Shown here one piece after another: positions 33,471 through 41,623 of a DNA stretch of 64,000 bases. The stretch spans positions 1-64,000 of the forward strand of contig CAZRHH010000009.1 of assembly GCA_964599885.1 (NCBI GenBank). The letters run 5' to 3'. This DNA comes from CAZRHH01 sp964599885. GTDB lineage: Bacteria > Chloroflexota > Dehalococcoidia > DSTF01 > JACRBR01. Under the pieces are notes generated by a model. That model did not search any database. It was not told the DNA's origin and was given only the letters and a program-made list of their open reading frames with translations. Position numbers and translations under genes: made by a program. The number at the start of each line of letters is the position of its first letter. Positions within the stretch are counted from its first letter, which is position 1.

Positions 33471-35042
33471 CTAGGGCTCCTCGAACTCGATCAGATCGAG
33501 GTCGTCGACGCACGACGTCTCCAGCTCGGCGGCCGGATCGTCGAGGAATGCCGCTACGATGTCCATCGCACAGCCTTCGTCGAGTACGCCGTGCGCCAGC
33601 CCCGTGAACTCCAGCACCCTGCTGTTCGAGAGCGTCGCCGCGGCGATGCGTGCGTATGACGGTGGCGTCACGGGGTCGAACTGCCCGGCGAGCAGCAGCG
33701 CCGGGATGTCGCTCGTCACCGGCTCGTTCTCCCTGTCGTCGGCGCCCTCCACGCCCCACGCCGCGCAGGCGGAATCGAGGTACTCGAGATCGCCTCGGAC
33801 GTTCTCCTCCAGCCGTTCAAACGCCGAGTTCGTGACGCCTTCGATCGTGCCGGTGGTGTTGAACGGAAGCTCCTCATAGCAAAGCACTGACATGTACTGC
33901 CCGAGCGCCGATCCGCCACCGCCGCTGGCGTCGGATTGCGACGCCAGCCAGCTCAGGTCGTCCGTCTCGCCGTCGCCCGTACGCACGATTGCGGCCGGCA
34001 GATAGGGCACGTTCGTCGGGTCGTACAACGCGTCGAACAGCACACTCAGAAAGTACGACCCATCGACCGTCGATTCATACAGCTCGCCGGTGTAGTAGTC
34101 CTCCACCTCGATCGTCCGCGGCTCGGAATCCAGCTCCTCGACGAGGTCGATCAGCGCCCCGCGCAGATCCGGAACGAAATCGCTACAGCCAGCATCGGCC
34201 GCGCAAGCATCGAACAGCGCTGTCAGCGCTTGCTCGTACAGTGCTGGCTCGTCCGAATAGAAGTTCCCCTGCACGGGAATCACAGAATCGAGTACCAGGC
34301 TGCGGATGGCAGCACCAGCGTCGCGCGCCGCCGTGAGCGCAACACGCGTCCCATACGAGATGCCGTAGAGGTTGTATTGCTCGTAGCCCAGCGCATCGGC
34401 AAGCGCCACGATGTCACGGGCGATCGTCTCGCTCGTGTACGCGTTGATCGCCACACCGCGGTCGCGCAAACGGTCGGCACATTCACCGAGCGCGTCGTCG
34501 TACGCGCGATCGTAGTCCTCGGCGCTGGCGTCCTCGTCGAGTTCGTCCGCGTAACTGTCGGCTTCCCAGCAATCAAGCGCCGGCCGCGACCGGCCCGACC
34601 CCCGCTGGTCGAAGAACACGATGTCACGCTGCGACTGGATCGGACGACCGTAATCGGCACTGAACGACCCGCTGTCGTAGTCGATCGCTGGCCCGCCTGG
34701 TCCTCCGGCGAGGTAGATCAGTGGATCCGGCCGGGAATCGTCGCCGGTCGCGTGGAAGATCGCGAAGGCAAGGTCGATGGTGGAGCCGCCCGGCCGCCCG
34801 TGATCCTCGGGCACACTCACGAAGCCGCAGGTCACCGTTTCGCCTTCGGTCTGACCCTCGGGAAGGTCGAAGTCGCAGCGTATCTCCGTAAAGCGCCCGG
34901 ATTCGGCGCCAGGCGCTGGTCGCGAACGCGCGTCGTCATCGCCGCCACCGCCGCATGCCGCAGACATCAGCCCGGCACCGAGCGACGCTGCCGCCAACAG
35001 CCGACTCAAGCTCGCCATCGGCCATCGTTTCCGTGCCATCAT
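33471..35042 (-). CDS. Lipoprotein alpha/beta hydrolase, S33 / tripeptidyl aminopeptidase-like
   Basis: 523 aa from ATG 35042; a second ATG follows at once. Lipobox LMSAAC and an Asp-rich linker place it on the outer face of the membrane. Alpha/beta hydrolase core: oxyanion YLAGGPGGPA, nucleophile Ser in LYGISYGTR, Asp in LAGQFDPVTPP, His in GLAHGVLDEGC. A TAP-like C-terminal segment with Cys residues is present. The FFDQRGSGRS block is typical of S33 proline iminopeptidases. Probably removes N-terminal residues or tripeptides from peptides outside the cell. Confidence 0.88.
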   Translation of the reverse strand: MMARKRWPMASLSRLLAAASLGAGLMSAACGGGGDDDARSRPAPGAESGRFTEIRCDFDLPEGQTEGETVTCGFVSVPEDHGRPGGSTIDLAFAIFHATGDDSRPDPLIYLAGGPGGPAIDYDSGSFSADYGRPIQSQRDIVFFDQRGSGRSRPALDCWEADSYADELDEDASAEDYDRAYDDALGECADRLRDRGVAINAYTSETIARDIVALADALGYEQYNLYGISYGTRVALTAARDAGAAIRSLVLDSVIPVQGNFYSDEPALYEQALTALFDACAADAGCSDFVPDLRGALIDLVEELDSEPRTIEVEDYYTGELYESTVDGSYFLSVLFDALYDPTNVPYLPAAIVRTGDGETDDLSWLASQSDASGGGGSALGQYMSVLCYEELPFNTTGTIEGVTNSAFERLEENVRGDLEYLDSACAAWGVEGADDRENEPVTSDIPALLLAGQFDPVTPPSYARIAAATLSNSRVLEFTGLAHGVLDEGCAMDIVAAFLDDPAAELETSCVDDLDLIEFEEP

Positions 35043-35233
35043 CACCCCGTCTCGCGCTGGCGCTTGATTCGCCCGGTAGTTTACTCGCCCCGGGGTGGCC
35101 ATCGTCGTTGCTGGCCGGCCCTCACCTCCCCGAAAGCCCCCGGCCGATTCCCTCATTCCCCGCCCGCAAGGCTCATCGCGCCGTCCGTTTCCGCCGATAC
35201 TCACTCGACACGTTCTTGCCGGGAGGAGCCAAC

Positions 35234-35890
35234 ATGCCAAACAATGACAGCAACATCGGCCTCGCACGAGACCTCACCCAAGCCATCGACGACCTGCAGA
35301 CATCGCTTCAGCGCGCCAGTGAAGCGACCTCGACGATCCGCGAGCTTGTGCCGCGCGTGGTCGCCATCGGTTCACTCTTCGACGAACTGGAAGCCGTGAT
35401 CAACTCCGGTCGCGCGCAGGTCGGCGCCACGGCGCAATCTGCCGGGCCGGCCGTCTACAGCCGCCCGACGCTGGTGACACCGACCGCACCGCAGTCGGCG
35501 CCGCAACCCTGGACGCCCGCCCTGACGCCCGCAATGTCCGAGACGCCCGTGATCGCCACAAGCGAGGGCATCGGAGTCGAGACTCCGTTCGGGCAGACCG
35601 CGTCGGCGCGCCGTTCCGACTCCTCGGAAGCGCTCACGTGTTTCCGGCTCGAGTTCGAAAGCACGCCCGGTCCGCTCGACCTGCGCACCGTCGATGACGC
35701 TGTGAGCGAGCACCCCGACGTGCGCGACGTCGCGCTGCTCGACTACGACGGCCGCAAGGCGACATTGAAGGTCTGGATCGTCGCGACCGCGCAGCCGTCG
35801 TCGGTGCAGGAGTCGCTGACGGAGCGCGCCTCGCAGCTCTTTGGTGCCGCGAACGACGTCAGCGTCGTCGCGCTTGAAGACGTGGCGTAA
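35234..35890 (+). CDS. Unknown coiled-coil protein with C-terminal alpha/beta domain
   Basis: 218 aa, ATG at 35234 with gggaggag at 35221. Residues 5-65 are helical (LTQAIDDLQTSLQRASEATSTIRELVPRV). A Pro/Thr-rich linker covers 75-125. The last 80 residues (FRLEFESTPGPLDLRTVDDAVSEHPDVRDVALLDYDGRKATLKVWIV) look like a small ferredoxin-like beta-alpha-beta fold. No named family recognised. Monocistronic, ending in a strong bidirectional terminator. Confidence 0.6.
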   Translation: MPNNDSNIGLARDLTQAIDDLQTSLQRASEATSTIRELVPRVVAIGSLFDELEAVINSGRAQVGATAQSAGPAVYSRPTLVTPTAPQSAPQPWTPALTPAMSETPVIATSEGIGVETPFGQTASARRSDSSEALTCFRLEFESTPGPLDLRTVDDAVSEHPDVRDVALLDYDGRKATLKVWIVATAQPSSVQESLTERASQLFGAANDVSVVALEDVA

Positions 35891-35912
35891 CCCGTCCGGA
35901 ACCGAGACATTC

Positions 35913-35943
35913 AACGGCCCGCGAGCATCGCTCGCGGGCCGTT
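35913..35943. terminator. Bidirectional terminator between convergent genes
   Basis: AACGGCCCGCGAG, short loop, CTCGCGGGCCGTT with a following tt. Perfect 13-bp stem between the 218-aa gene (+) and the beta-helix gene (-). Confidence 0.8.
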
Positions 35944-35964
35944 TCGCCTTATCGCGGCAGGATG

Positions 35965-37260
35965 CTACGGCGTCGTCTCATGACACACGCCGACGCTGTT
36001 GTTCACGTTTCCGGTGAGGGTATTTCCGGACGTGGTCACGTTGCCGGCGCGAAACAGGCAGATGCCGGAGCCGCGGTTGTCATAGATCCGGTTGTTCTCG
36101 ATCCGCCCGGTCGACGTATTCACATACGACACGCCGATGCCGCGGTTCCCGTATACGCTCGAGTTCGTGACCGTCAAGTTCGCGCCTTGCGCCAGCACGC
36201 CGCCGCCAAGCGTGCCGGTCTCAGGCAGAACCGTGCTGTCGTGGATGTCGTTGTTGTTCAGCACGCCCACCGCGCGGATCCGCAGGTTGTTTGGTATCTC
36301 CGGATACTTCAGCGGATCCGGATACGCCCGGAACTCGATCGCGTGTTCTTCATTGGCGTCGTACTCGTCCGCCTCCGAAGACATCGTTGCACCCCAGACG
36401 AACAGGCCGCTCAGCACGTTGCGCCAGATGTGATTGTTGCGGAACGTCCCGTTCGTCCCTGGAAACAGCACGATACCCGTGCTGCCGTTCGCTTGAATCA
36501 CGTTTGAATCCAGAATGACGTTCGCTGCGCCCACGTACGCCGCCAGGTTGTCCAGGTAACACTCCGGCACCTCGACGAAGCCCGGCGGCAGCAGCGCGCA
36601 CGGCGTCTGACCGGCGAACACCCCCGGCCCTTCGTTGTCGGAGATGATGTTGCGGACGACGGTCGTCGTTGCGGTCTCGCCGACCGTCGATACGCCGACG
36701 CCGCCGTTGACGAAGATCCAGTTCCGTTCGACGACGACGTTCGCCGCGCGGCGCGTCAGCACGCCGTCGCCCGCCATCGCGTAGATGAACGAGTCGGTAA
36801 TGCGGCCGATGCTGCCGGAGTCGTAGTGGATGCCCAGCGCGCCGCCGCCAACGTCCATCCGCTGAAACACGATGTTCTGGCTGCCCGATACGTACGCGTT
36901 CGCCGGCGAACCGAAGTACAGCGTGAACTCCTCGAAGACCAGGTCGCGGCTGTTCGAGACGAGCAGCCCGTCGCGCGTGCCGCCCGCGACGATCGTCTCG
37001 CGCACGCCGGCGCCGCGCAGCGTCACCCCCGTCTTGCCGAAGAACCCGATCGGCCCGCGATAGACGCCCGCGGCCATGCAGATCACGTCGCCGCTGCGCG
37101 CGTTATCGACCGTCCGCTGCACGTTCTCGGGCGTCGCCTGCTTGTTGCAGCCTTCGCCGGCCATGGCTGGTGCCACGCCCGAAGCGCCCGCCCCCGCGCC
37201 AATGATTGCAGCGGCGAGCACGCCAGCGAGCCCCAAGATCATTCGTCGCGAACCCGTCAT
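35965..37260 (-). CDS. Secreted right-handed parallel beta-helix protein (NosD/pectate lyase-like)
   Basis: 431 aa. Signal peptide MTGSRRMILGLAGVLAAA... is cleaved near AMAGE. The body consists of repeated PbH1 coils: NSRDLVFEEFTLYF, NIVFQRMDVGG, NVVVERNWIFVNGG, TTVVRNIISDNEG, NVILDSNVIQANG, GTFRNNHIWRN, NLTVTNSSVYGN, GRIENNRIYDNRG. No carbohydrate-active catalytic set can be named. Extracellular structural or polysaccharide-binding role likely. Confidence 0.82.
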   Translation of the reverse strand: MTGSRRMILGLAGVLAAAIIGAGAGASGVAPAMAGEGCNKQATPENVQRTVDNARSGDVICMAAGVYRGPIGFFGKTGVTLRGAGVRETIVAGGTRDGLLVSNSRDLVFEEFTLYFGSPANAYVSGSQNIVFQRMDVGGGALGIHYDSGSIGRITDSFIYAMAGDGVLTRRAANVVVERNWIFVNGGVGVSTVGETATTTVVRNIISDNEGPGVFAGQTPCALLPPGFVEVPECYLDNLAAYVGAANVILDSNVIQANGSTGIVLFPGTNGTFRNNHIWRNVLSGLFVWGATMSSEADEYDANEEHAIEFRAYPDPLKYPEIPNNLRIRAVGVLNNNDIHDSTVLPETGTLGGGVLAQGANLTVTNSSVYGNRGIGVSYVNTSTGRIENNRIYDNRGSGICLFRAGNVTTSGNTLTGNVNNSVGVCHETTP

Positions 37261-37274
37261 CCCAAACCTCCACC

Positions 37275-37312
37275 CGAAAAACCTCTGTGACTCTGTGCCT
37301 CTGTGGTGAACC
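37275..37312 (+). repeat. Family E repeat
   Basis: aaacctctgtgactctgtg-type units ending gtggtgaacccg, in the short gap between proS and the beta-helix gene. Confidence 0.72.
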
Positions 37313-37329
37313 CGAATCGTACGGCACCA

Positions 37330-39030
37330 CTACCGTCCCAGCACACGACGCACCGCGCCCGCAGCTTCGCCAAGCGCGACGATCTGCGCGTCCTTCTCCG
37401 TGCGGCGCTTCACCTCCGCACCGCCGTTCTCGATGCTGCGCGGGCTGACGGTGACCCGCACCGGCATGCCGAGCAGGTCAGCGTCATTGAACTTCACGCC
37501 GGCCGAGCCTTCGACACGATCGTCAAACAGCACCTCGTAGCCGGCGTCCTGCAGCTCCTGGTACACCTGCTCGGCGCTCTCGCGCACACCCGGCTTGTCG
37601 AAGCCGAGGCCGACGAGATGCACGTCGTACGGGGCCATCGCGTCCGGCCAGATGATGCCGTGTTCGTCGTGATTCGCTTCGATCACCGCGGCGAACACGC
37701 GTCCGACGCCCATGCCGTAGCAGCCCATGATCGCCGGCTTCGCGTTTCCCGCTTCGTCGGTGAACATCGCGTCGAGCCGCTCCGTGTACACGGTGCCAAG
37801 CTTGAACACGTGCCCCACTTCGACGCCGCGCTTCGTCTCCAGCGTTCCGCCGCATCGCGCGCAGATGTCACCCGCCCGCGCCAGCGAGATGTCGGTGACG
37901 ATGTCCGCCGTCCAGTCACGTCCGTGGTTGACGTTGCGAAGATGCACGTCCGGCTTGTTCGCGCCCGCGACGAGATTCGCCGAGGACAGCGCCGTATCAT
38001 CCGCGACGATCTTCACGCCGATCAGCCCGACAGGCGACGCCGATCCAGCCACGAGCCCGTGCTTCCGCACGCCGCCTTCATCGAGCAGCGCCAACTCGGT
38101 CGCCTTGAGCGCATTGCGCAGCTTCGCCTCGTTCACCTCAAGATCGCCGCGAATGGCGACGAACACCGGCGCGCCATCGGCCTCGTAGAACACCGCCTTC
38201 AGCGTGCGCGTGTTCGGCACCCCGAGAAACGCCACCAGTTCGTCGATCGTCTTCTGCCCCGGCGTCGCCACTTCTTCGAGCGGCAGCGGATCTTCGGGCG
38301 GCAGCTCCTGCTTCTTGTGGTCTGCTTTCTCTTCGTTCGCCGCGTAGCCGCACTTGTTGCAGAACAGCGCCGTATCCTCGCCCGCGTCGAACAGATAGAT
38401 GAACTCTTCGCTCTCCTTGCCGCCGATCGCGCCGGAGTCCGCCTGCACGGCCACCGCCGGTACGCTGCACCGTTCGAGGATCCGCACGTAGGCATCGCGC
38501 GCCGCCGTGTAGCTCGCGTCGAGCGCCTCCCAGTCCGTATCGAAGCTGTACGCGTCCTTCATCGTGAACTCGCGCACGCGCATCAGCCCGCCGCGCGCGC
38601 GCGCCTCGTCACGGAACTTCGTCTGCACCTGGTAGACCATCAGCGGCATGTCGCGGTAGCTCTGCACTTGCTGCTTGAACAGGCTGACGACGACTTCTTC
38701 GTGTGTAGGCCCGAGCACGAAGTGCCGCTCACGGCGATCCTGCAGCTTCACCAGCACGTCGGCCATCGTCTGCATGCGGCCGGAGTCTTCCCACAGCTCC
38801 GCCGGCTGCATCGCCGGCATGACAACTTCCTGCCCGCCCGCGCGATCCATCTCTTCGCGGATCACCTGCTCGATCTTCCGCATGACGCGCCAACCGATCG
38901 GCAAGTAGCTGTAGATGCCCGCCGCAAGCTGCTGCACCAGCCCCGCCCGCAGCATGAGCTGATGGTTCGCCGTCTCCGCCTCCGCCGGCGCGTTACGAAG
39001 CGTCTTCCCAAAAAGCCCTGACATGCGCAT
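37330..39030 (-). CDS. proS: Prolyl-tRNA synthetase, bacterial type
   Basis: 566 aa, full length. Start at ATG 39030, or ATG 39024 two codons in. Class II aaRS motifs: the N-terminal LLRAGLVQQLAAGIYSYLPIGWRVM, FVLGPTHEEVV, KFRDEARARGGLMRVREFTMKDAYSFD, and motif 3 GCYGMGVGR. The YbaK-like editing insertion (about residues 225-395, including a Cys-x2-Cys pair) marks the bacterial form. The C-terminal anticodon-binding domain is present. Reaction: proline + ATP + tRNA(Pro) to Pro-tRNA. The only clearly essential housekeeping gene in the middle of the window. Confidence 0.96.
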   Translation of the reverse strand: MRMSGLFGKTLRNAPAEAETANHQLMLRAGLVQQLAAGIYSYLPIGWRVMRKIEQVIREEMDRAGGQEVVMPAMQPAELWEDSGRMQTMADVLVKLQDRRERHFVLGPTHEEVVVSLFKQQVQSYRDMPLMVYQVQTKFRDEARARGGLMRVREFTMKDAYSFDTDWEALDASYTAARDAYVRILERCSVPAVAVQADSGAIGGKESEEFIYLFDAGEDTALFCNKCGYAANEEKADHKKQELPPEDPLPLEEVATPGQKTIDELVAFLGVPNTRTLKAVFYEADGAPVFVAIRGDLEVNEAKLRNALKATELALLDEGGVRKHGLVAGSASPVGLIGVKIVADDTALSSANLVAGANKPDVHLRNVNHGRDWTADIVTDISLARAGDICARCGGTLETKRGVEVGHVFKLGTVYTERLDAMFTDEAGNAKPAIMGCYGMGVGRVFAAVIEANHDEHGIIWPDAMAPYDVHLVGLGFDKPGVRESAEQVYQELQDAGYEVLFDDRVEGSAGVKFNDADLLGMPVRVTVSPRSIENGGAEVKRRTEKDAQIVALGEAAGAVRRVLGR

Positions 39031-39142
39031 AGCGGAGCTGCCCGTCCCGTCGTACTAGAAGTGTCGTGCTTGACGAGCAGCGTATCCGACACGCGCAGGT
39101 CGCGGTAACGTCAAAGGCACGCGGGGAGCCGCGACGGATCGC

Positions 39143-39148
39143 TATACT
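39143..39148 (+). promoter_or_regulatory. -10 element candidate for the toxin-antitoxin pair
   Basis: TATACT, 43 nt before ATG 39191, with no convincing -35. The spacing suits autoregulation by the antitoxin. Confidence 0.35.
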
Positions 39149-39190
39149 AGGATCGCGCGATGGAATCTGCGTCTGCGGAGGTAACCAGCG

Positions 39191-39538
39191 ATGGCCAGGA
39201 AGAAGAACGAGCAGCCGACGTCCCAAGAGAAGAGCGATCAGGCAAAAGAGCGTGCCGAGCGCGGAAAGCGCATCGTCGCGCGCGTGCTAGCTGACAAAGA
39301 GTTCATGGCCGGCGTCGAAGAAGGACGGGAATCACAGCGCCGGGGCGAGGGCGTCTCTCTGAAGGATCTGCAAGAGAGCGCGCAAGCGAAAGAACGCGCC
39401 GAACGGGCGCGGAAGATGGTCAAGCGCATCACCGCAAACAAGGAATTCATGAAGGGTGTCGAGAGAGGCATCGAGGCCGGACGACGCGGCGAGGGCGTGC
39501 CGCTCAAGGATTTGCAGCGCAAGAATGCCGGACGTTGA
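39191..39538 (+). CDS. Putative antitoxin with an internally duplicated ~45-residue unit
   Basis: 115 aa, ATG at 39191 with ggaggtaa upstream. Very charged and helical. Two copies of the same unit are visible: AKERAERGKRIVARVLADKEFMAGVEEGRE...RRGEGVSLKDLQ and AKERAERARKMVKRITANKEFMKGVERGIE...RRGEGVPLKDLQ. The unit resembles the DNA-binding/C-terminal segment of RelB/Phd-type antitoxins that ends in a (G/S)xxLxDL sequence. It overlaps the next gene by 14 nt, the usual antitoxin-toxin arrangement. Assignment rests on architecture, not a recognised family. Confidence 0.6.
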   Translation: MARKKNEQPTSQEKSDQAKERAERGKRIVARVLADKEFMAGVEEGRESQRRGEGVSLKDLQESAQAKERAERARKMVKRITANKEFMKGVERGIEAGRRGEGVPLKDLQRKNAGR

Positions 39539-39809
39539 CGCGATCCTGCAGCCGGACGCCCGGCACTTCTACGACAACATCAAACGCCCCGCACACAAGC
39601 GTCGTCTCGACGCGGTCATGGCCGGCATTCGCGAGAATCCACGCATAGATGGCGAGCTGAAATTCGCCGTTCCATCGCGCGACCGTACGATGATCGGCTA
39701 CGCGGACGGGATGTTCATCGTCATGTTTGAACATCTGAACGATTGGACGATATCCATCACTAACATTGCCTGCGACAAAGACTTCATCCCGTGGGACGAC
39801 ATCGACTGA
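39525..39809 (+). CDS. Putative RelE/ParE-fold toxin
   Basis: 94 aa, ATG at 39525. Layout helix (ILQPDARHFYDNIKRPAHKRRLDAVMAGIRENP), then strands GELKFAVPSRDRTMIGYADGMFIVMFEHLNDWTISITNIACD, fits the RelE/ParE fold in length and order. The motif (A)DGMFIVMFEH...ISITNI parallels the central strands of RelE-like proteins. The usual catalytic set is not clear. Partner of the duplicated antitoxin. Confidence 0.6.
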   Translation: MPDVDAILQPDARHFYDNIKRPAHKRRLDAVMAGIRENPRIDGELKFAVPSRDRTMIGYADGMFIVMFEHLNDWTISITNIACDKDFIPWDDID

Positions 39810-39821
39810 CCGCCGCAGCGC

Positions 39822-40739
39822 CTACGCGATCACCCCGCGCTCCCGCAGAAACGGGATCGCCGCACGCACCGCATCCGCCGGCTGCGACTGGTTGATCTCA
39901 AACACGCGCATCGCCGTCGCCGGCAGCCCGTCGCGAATATAATCCCACTCCACATCGCCGTGACCCGGCGCGCGATGATCGCCGATGCCCGTCACGTCGT
40001 GCAGGTGCGAGCCGATCGTGCGCACGCCGTTCGTGTCGAGCCACAGCCGCTTGTCGACGAGCCCCAACCGCCACTGCACCTCGGCGTGGCCGACGTCGTG
40101 CCAGTAGCCCGCGACATCCGTGCCGTAGTCGGCGAGCAGCATCGCCGCCTCGGCCGGCTGTGGGATCTCGTGATAGTGCAGCCGGTTCTCGATGCCGATC
40201 GCGACGCCGCTCGCTTCGCCGTGCGCCGTTAGTTCTTGCAGCGTCTTGCGCGCCTGGTCAACCCACGGCGCCGCTTCGTCCGCGCGCTTCTTGATGATCG
40301 CCGCGCGCAGCTCCTCGACGCGCTCGCCGTCGCGCGTGCCGCTGTCGAACAGCCGCCGCAGCTCGCGCTCCTGCTCGAACATCGGCGTGCCGACGCCGCC
40401 CAGATGCACCACCACCGCTCGCCCGCCGACGCTCTTCGTGAAGTCGATGCTGCCCTTCGTGTACGTGATCGCCGCGCGCCGCTCGTCGTCGTCCGTCGAC
40501 GCCAGATTGAGCGAACTGTTCGACTTGTTGGCGGCATCGCGCACCAGGGGCGCCGGCGCGTGAATCGACGAGATCGGCACGCCGTGATAGCTCAGCAGCC
40601 GCTCGAACGGCGCCGTCGCCGTCGAGTGGCTGATCTCAATCGCGTCGTACCCCAGCTCGAGCGTCTCATGCACGAACTCGTGCATATCCGCCACAAACCG
40701 GTCCTGCTGCGCCCACATCGTGCTAAGGGAGAGGGTCAT
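39822..40739 (-). CDS. Sugar phosphate isomerase/epimerase family (AP endonuclease 2 TIM barrel)
   Basis: 305 aa. TIM-barrel features: LELGYDAIEISH, ISSIHAPAP, AVVVHLGGVG, GVAIGIENRLHYHEIP (metal Glu), YWHDVGHAEV, GSHLHDVTG and GHGDVEWDYI, which form the metal-binding set of the xylose isomerase-like/AP_endonuc_2 family. Cytoplasmic. Substrate unknown. ATG at 40739; an internal ATG at residue 8 is possible. Confidence 0.85.
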   Translation of the reverse strand: MTLSLSTMWAQQDRFVADMHEFVHETLELGYDAIEISHSTATAPFERLLSYHGVPISSIHAPAPLVRDAANKSNSSLNLASTDDDERRAAITYTKGSIDFTKSVGGRAVVVHLGGVGTPMFEQERELRRLFDSGTRDGERVEELRAAIIKKRADEAAPWVDQARKTLQELTAHGEASGVAIGIENRLHYHEIPQPAEAAMLLADYGTDVAGYWHDVGHAEVQWRLGLVDKRLWLDTNGVRTIGSHLHDVTGIGDHRAPGHGDVEWDYIRDGLPATAMRVFEINQSQPADAVRAAIPFLRERGVIA

Positions 40740-40802
40740 GGGTGGAGGATAGGGGTTGGAGGCGGGAAACGGGCGGCGGCGGGGGAAGTTGGAGGTCGGA
40801 GG

Positions 40803-41159
40803 CTAGGCGCCGGGATCGGGGTCGAGGCGGTCGATGTACGGCGCGATGGCGGTGATCAGCGCCGGTATGTCGCGCTCGACGACACGCCAGACGACATCTA
40901 GGTCGACGCGATTGTAACCGTGAACCAGATGGTGCCGCATACCGATGACGGCGGCCCACGGTACGTCTGCAATCTCGGACTTGATCGCCGCGGACAATCC
41001 GCCTGCCGCCTCACCGATGTTCTCGATGCCTTTCTGGACGGCGAATTGCAACTGGTAGTCCTCATCAAGATCGTCGCGGAGCCGCCCGGTCATGAACGAC
41101 TCGACACGGCGTGCCGCAATCATGATGTCGATGAGCAGCTCGTCGTCAGACGGCGGCAA
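40803..41159 (-). CDS. hepT: HepT-like ribonuclease toxin (DUF86)
   Basis: About 118 aa from TTG 41159, chosen because it restores the first helix (DELLIDIMIAARRVESFM); ATG 41123 would cut it. The catalytic RX4HXY motif is present as RHHLVHGY. Known: HepT is a HEPN RNase neutralised by the nucleotidyltransferase MntA through AMPylation. It overlaps the mntA-like gene by 14 nt with antitoxin first, the standard order. Confidence 0.82.
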   Translation of the reverse strand: MPPSDDELLIDIMIAARRVESFMTGRLRDDLDEDYQLQFAVQKGIENIGEAAGGLSAAIKSEIADVPWAAVIGMRHHLVHGYNRVDLDVVWRVVERDIPALITAIAPYIDRLDPDPGA

Positions 41160-41469
41160 AGACTTGCTGCGCAGTACTAAGAATGTTCCGCCGGCGGAGC
41201 CAATTGGGATTCGTCTCAACGAGCCGTCGCTGCACCAGATCAACCGGCCGCCCGAACAGCGCGGCGGCCTCCTCGTCCATAGCAACCAGGTCGGCGATCC
41301 AGTGCTCGCTGCCCTCGGCGAACGTCACCAGCACGTCGACGTCACTCTCCGGCCCGAAGTCATCCCGCAGCACCGACCCGAACAGCTCGAAGCGGACGAT
41401 CTGCCACTTCTCGCAGAACGCCGCGATCTGTTCGGGTGTGACACTGACGTTCGGGTGGATCGTGGCCAT
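41146..41469 (-). CDS. mntA: MntA-like minimal nucleotidyltransferase antitoxin
   Basis: 107 aa from ATG 41469. The nucleotidyltransferase signature GSX10DXD is intact (GSVLRDDFGPESDVDV), and the third acidic residue is probably in GRPVDLV. The longer open frame upstream is rejected as Arg-rich noise. Known: MntA adds AMP to the Tyr of HepT RX4HXY, silencing it. Cytoplasmic toxin-antitoxin type VII. Confidence 0.85.
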   Translation of the reverse strand: MATIHPNVSVTPEQIAAFCEKWQIVRFELFGSVLRDDFGPESDVDVLVTFAEGSEHWIADLVAMDEEAAALFGRPVDLVQRRLVETNPNWLRRRNILSTAQQVFAAV

Positions 41470-41623
41470 GCGGGGAGTATAGGGGATTGTTCGCGCGGGC
41501 CGACGGTGACGAGCCGCACCCACGGCCCGGCCCCTGACCGAGACCGAGACCGCCAAAGCTTCCACTAGTTCGTGATAGACTCGCTAACGAGTGCCGATTC
41601 CGCTTCGACAATTAAGGATCACC

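Noticed and set aside
37303..39021. 572-codon open frame on the plus strand opposite proS
   Set aside because: The proS reading has full motif support. The opposite frame is Arg/His/Leu noise.
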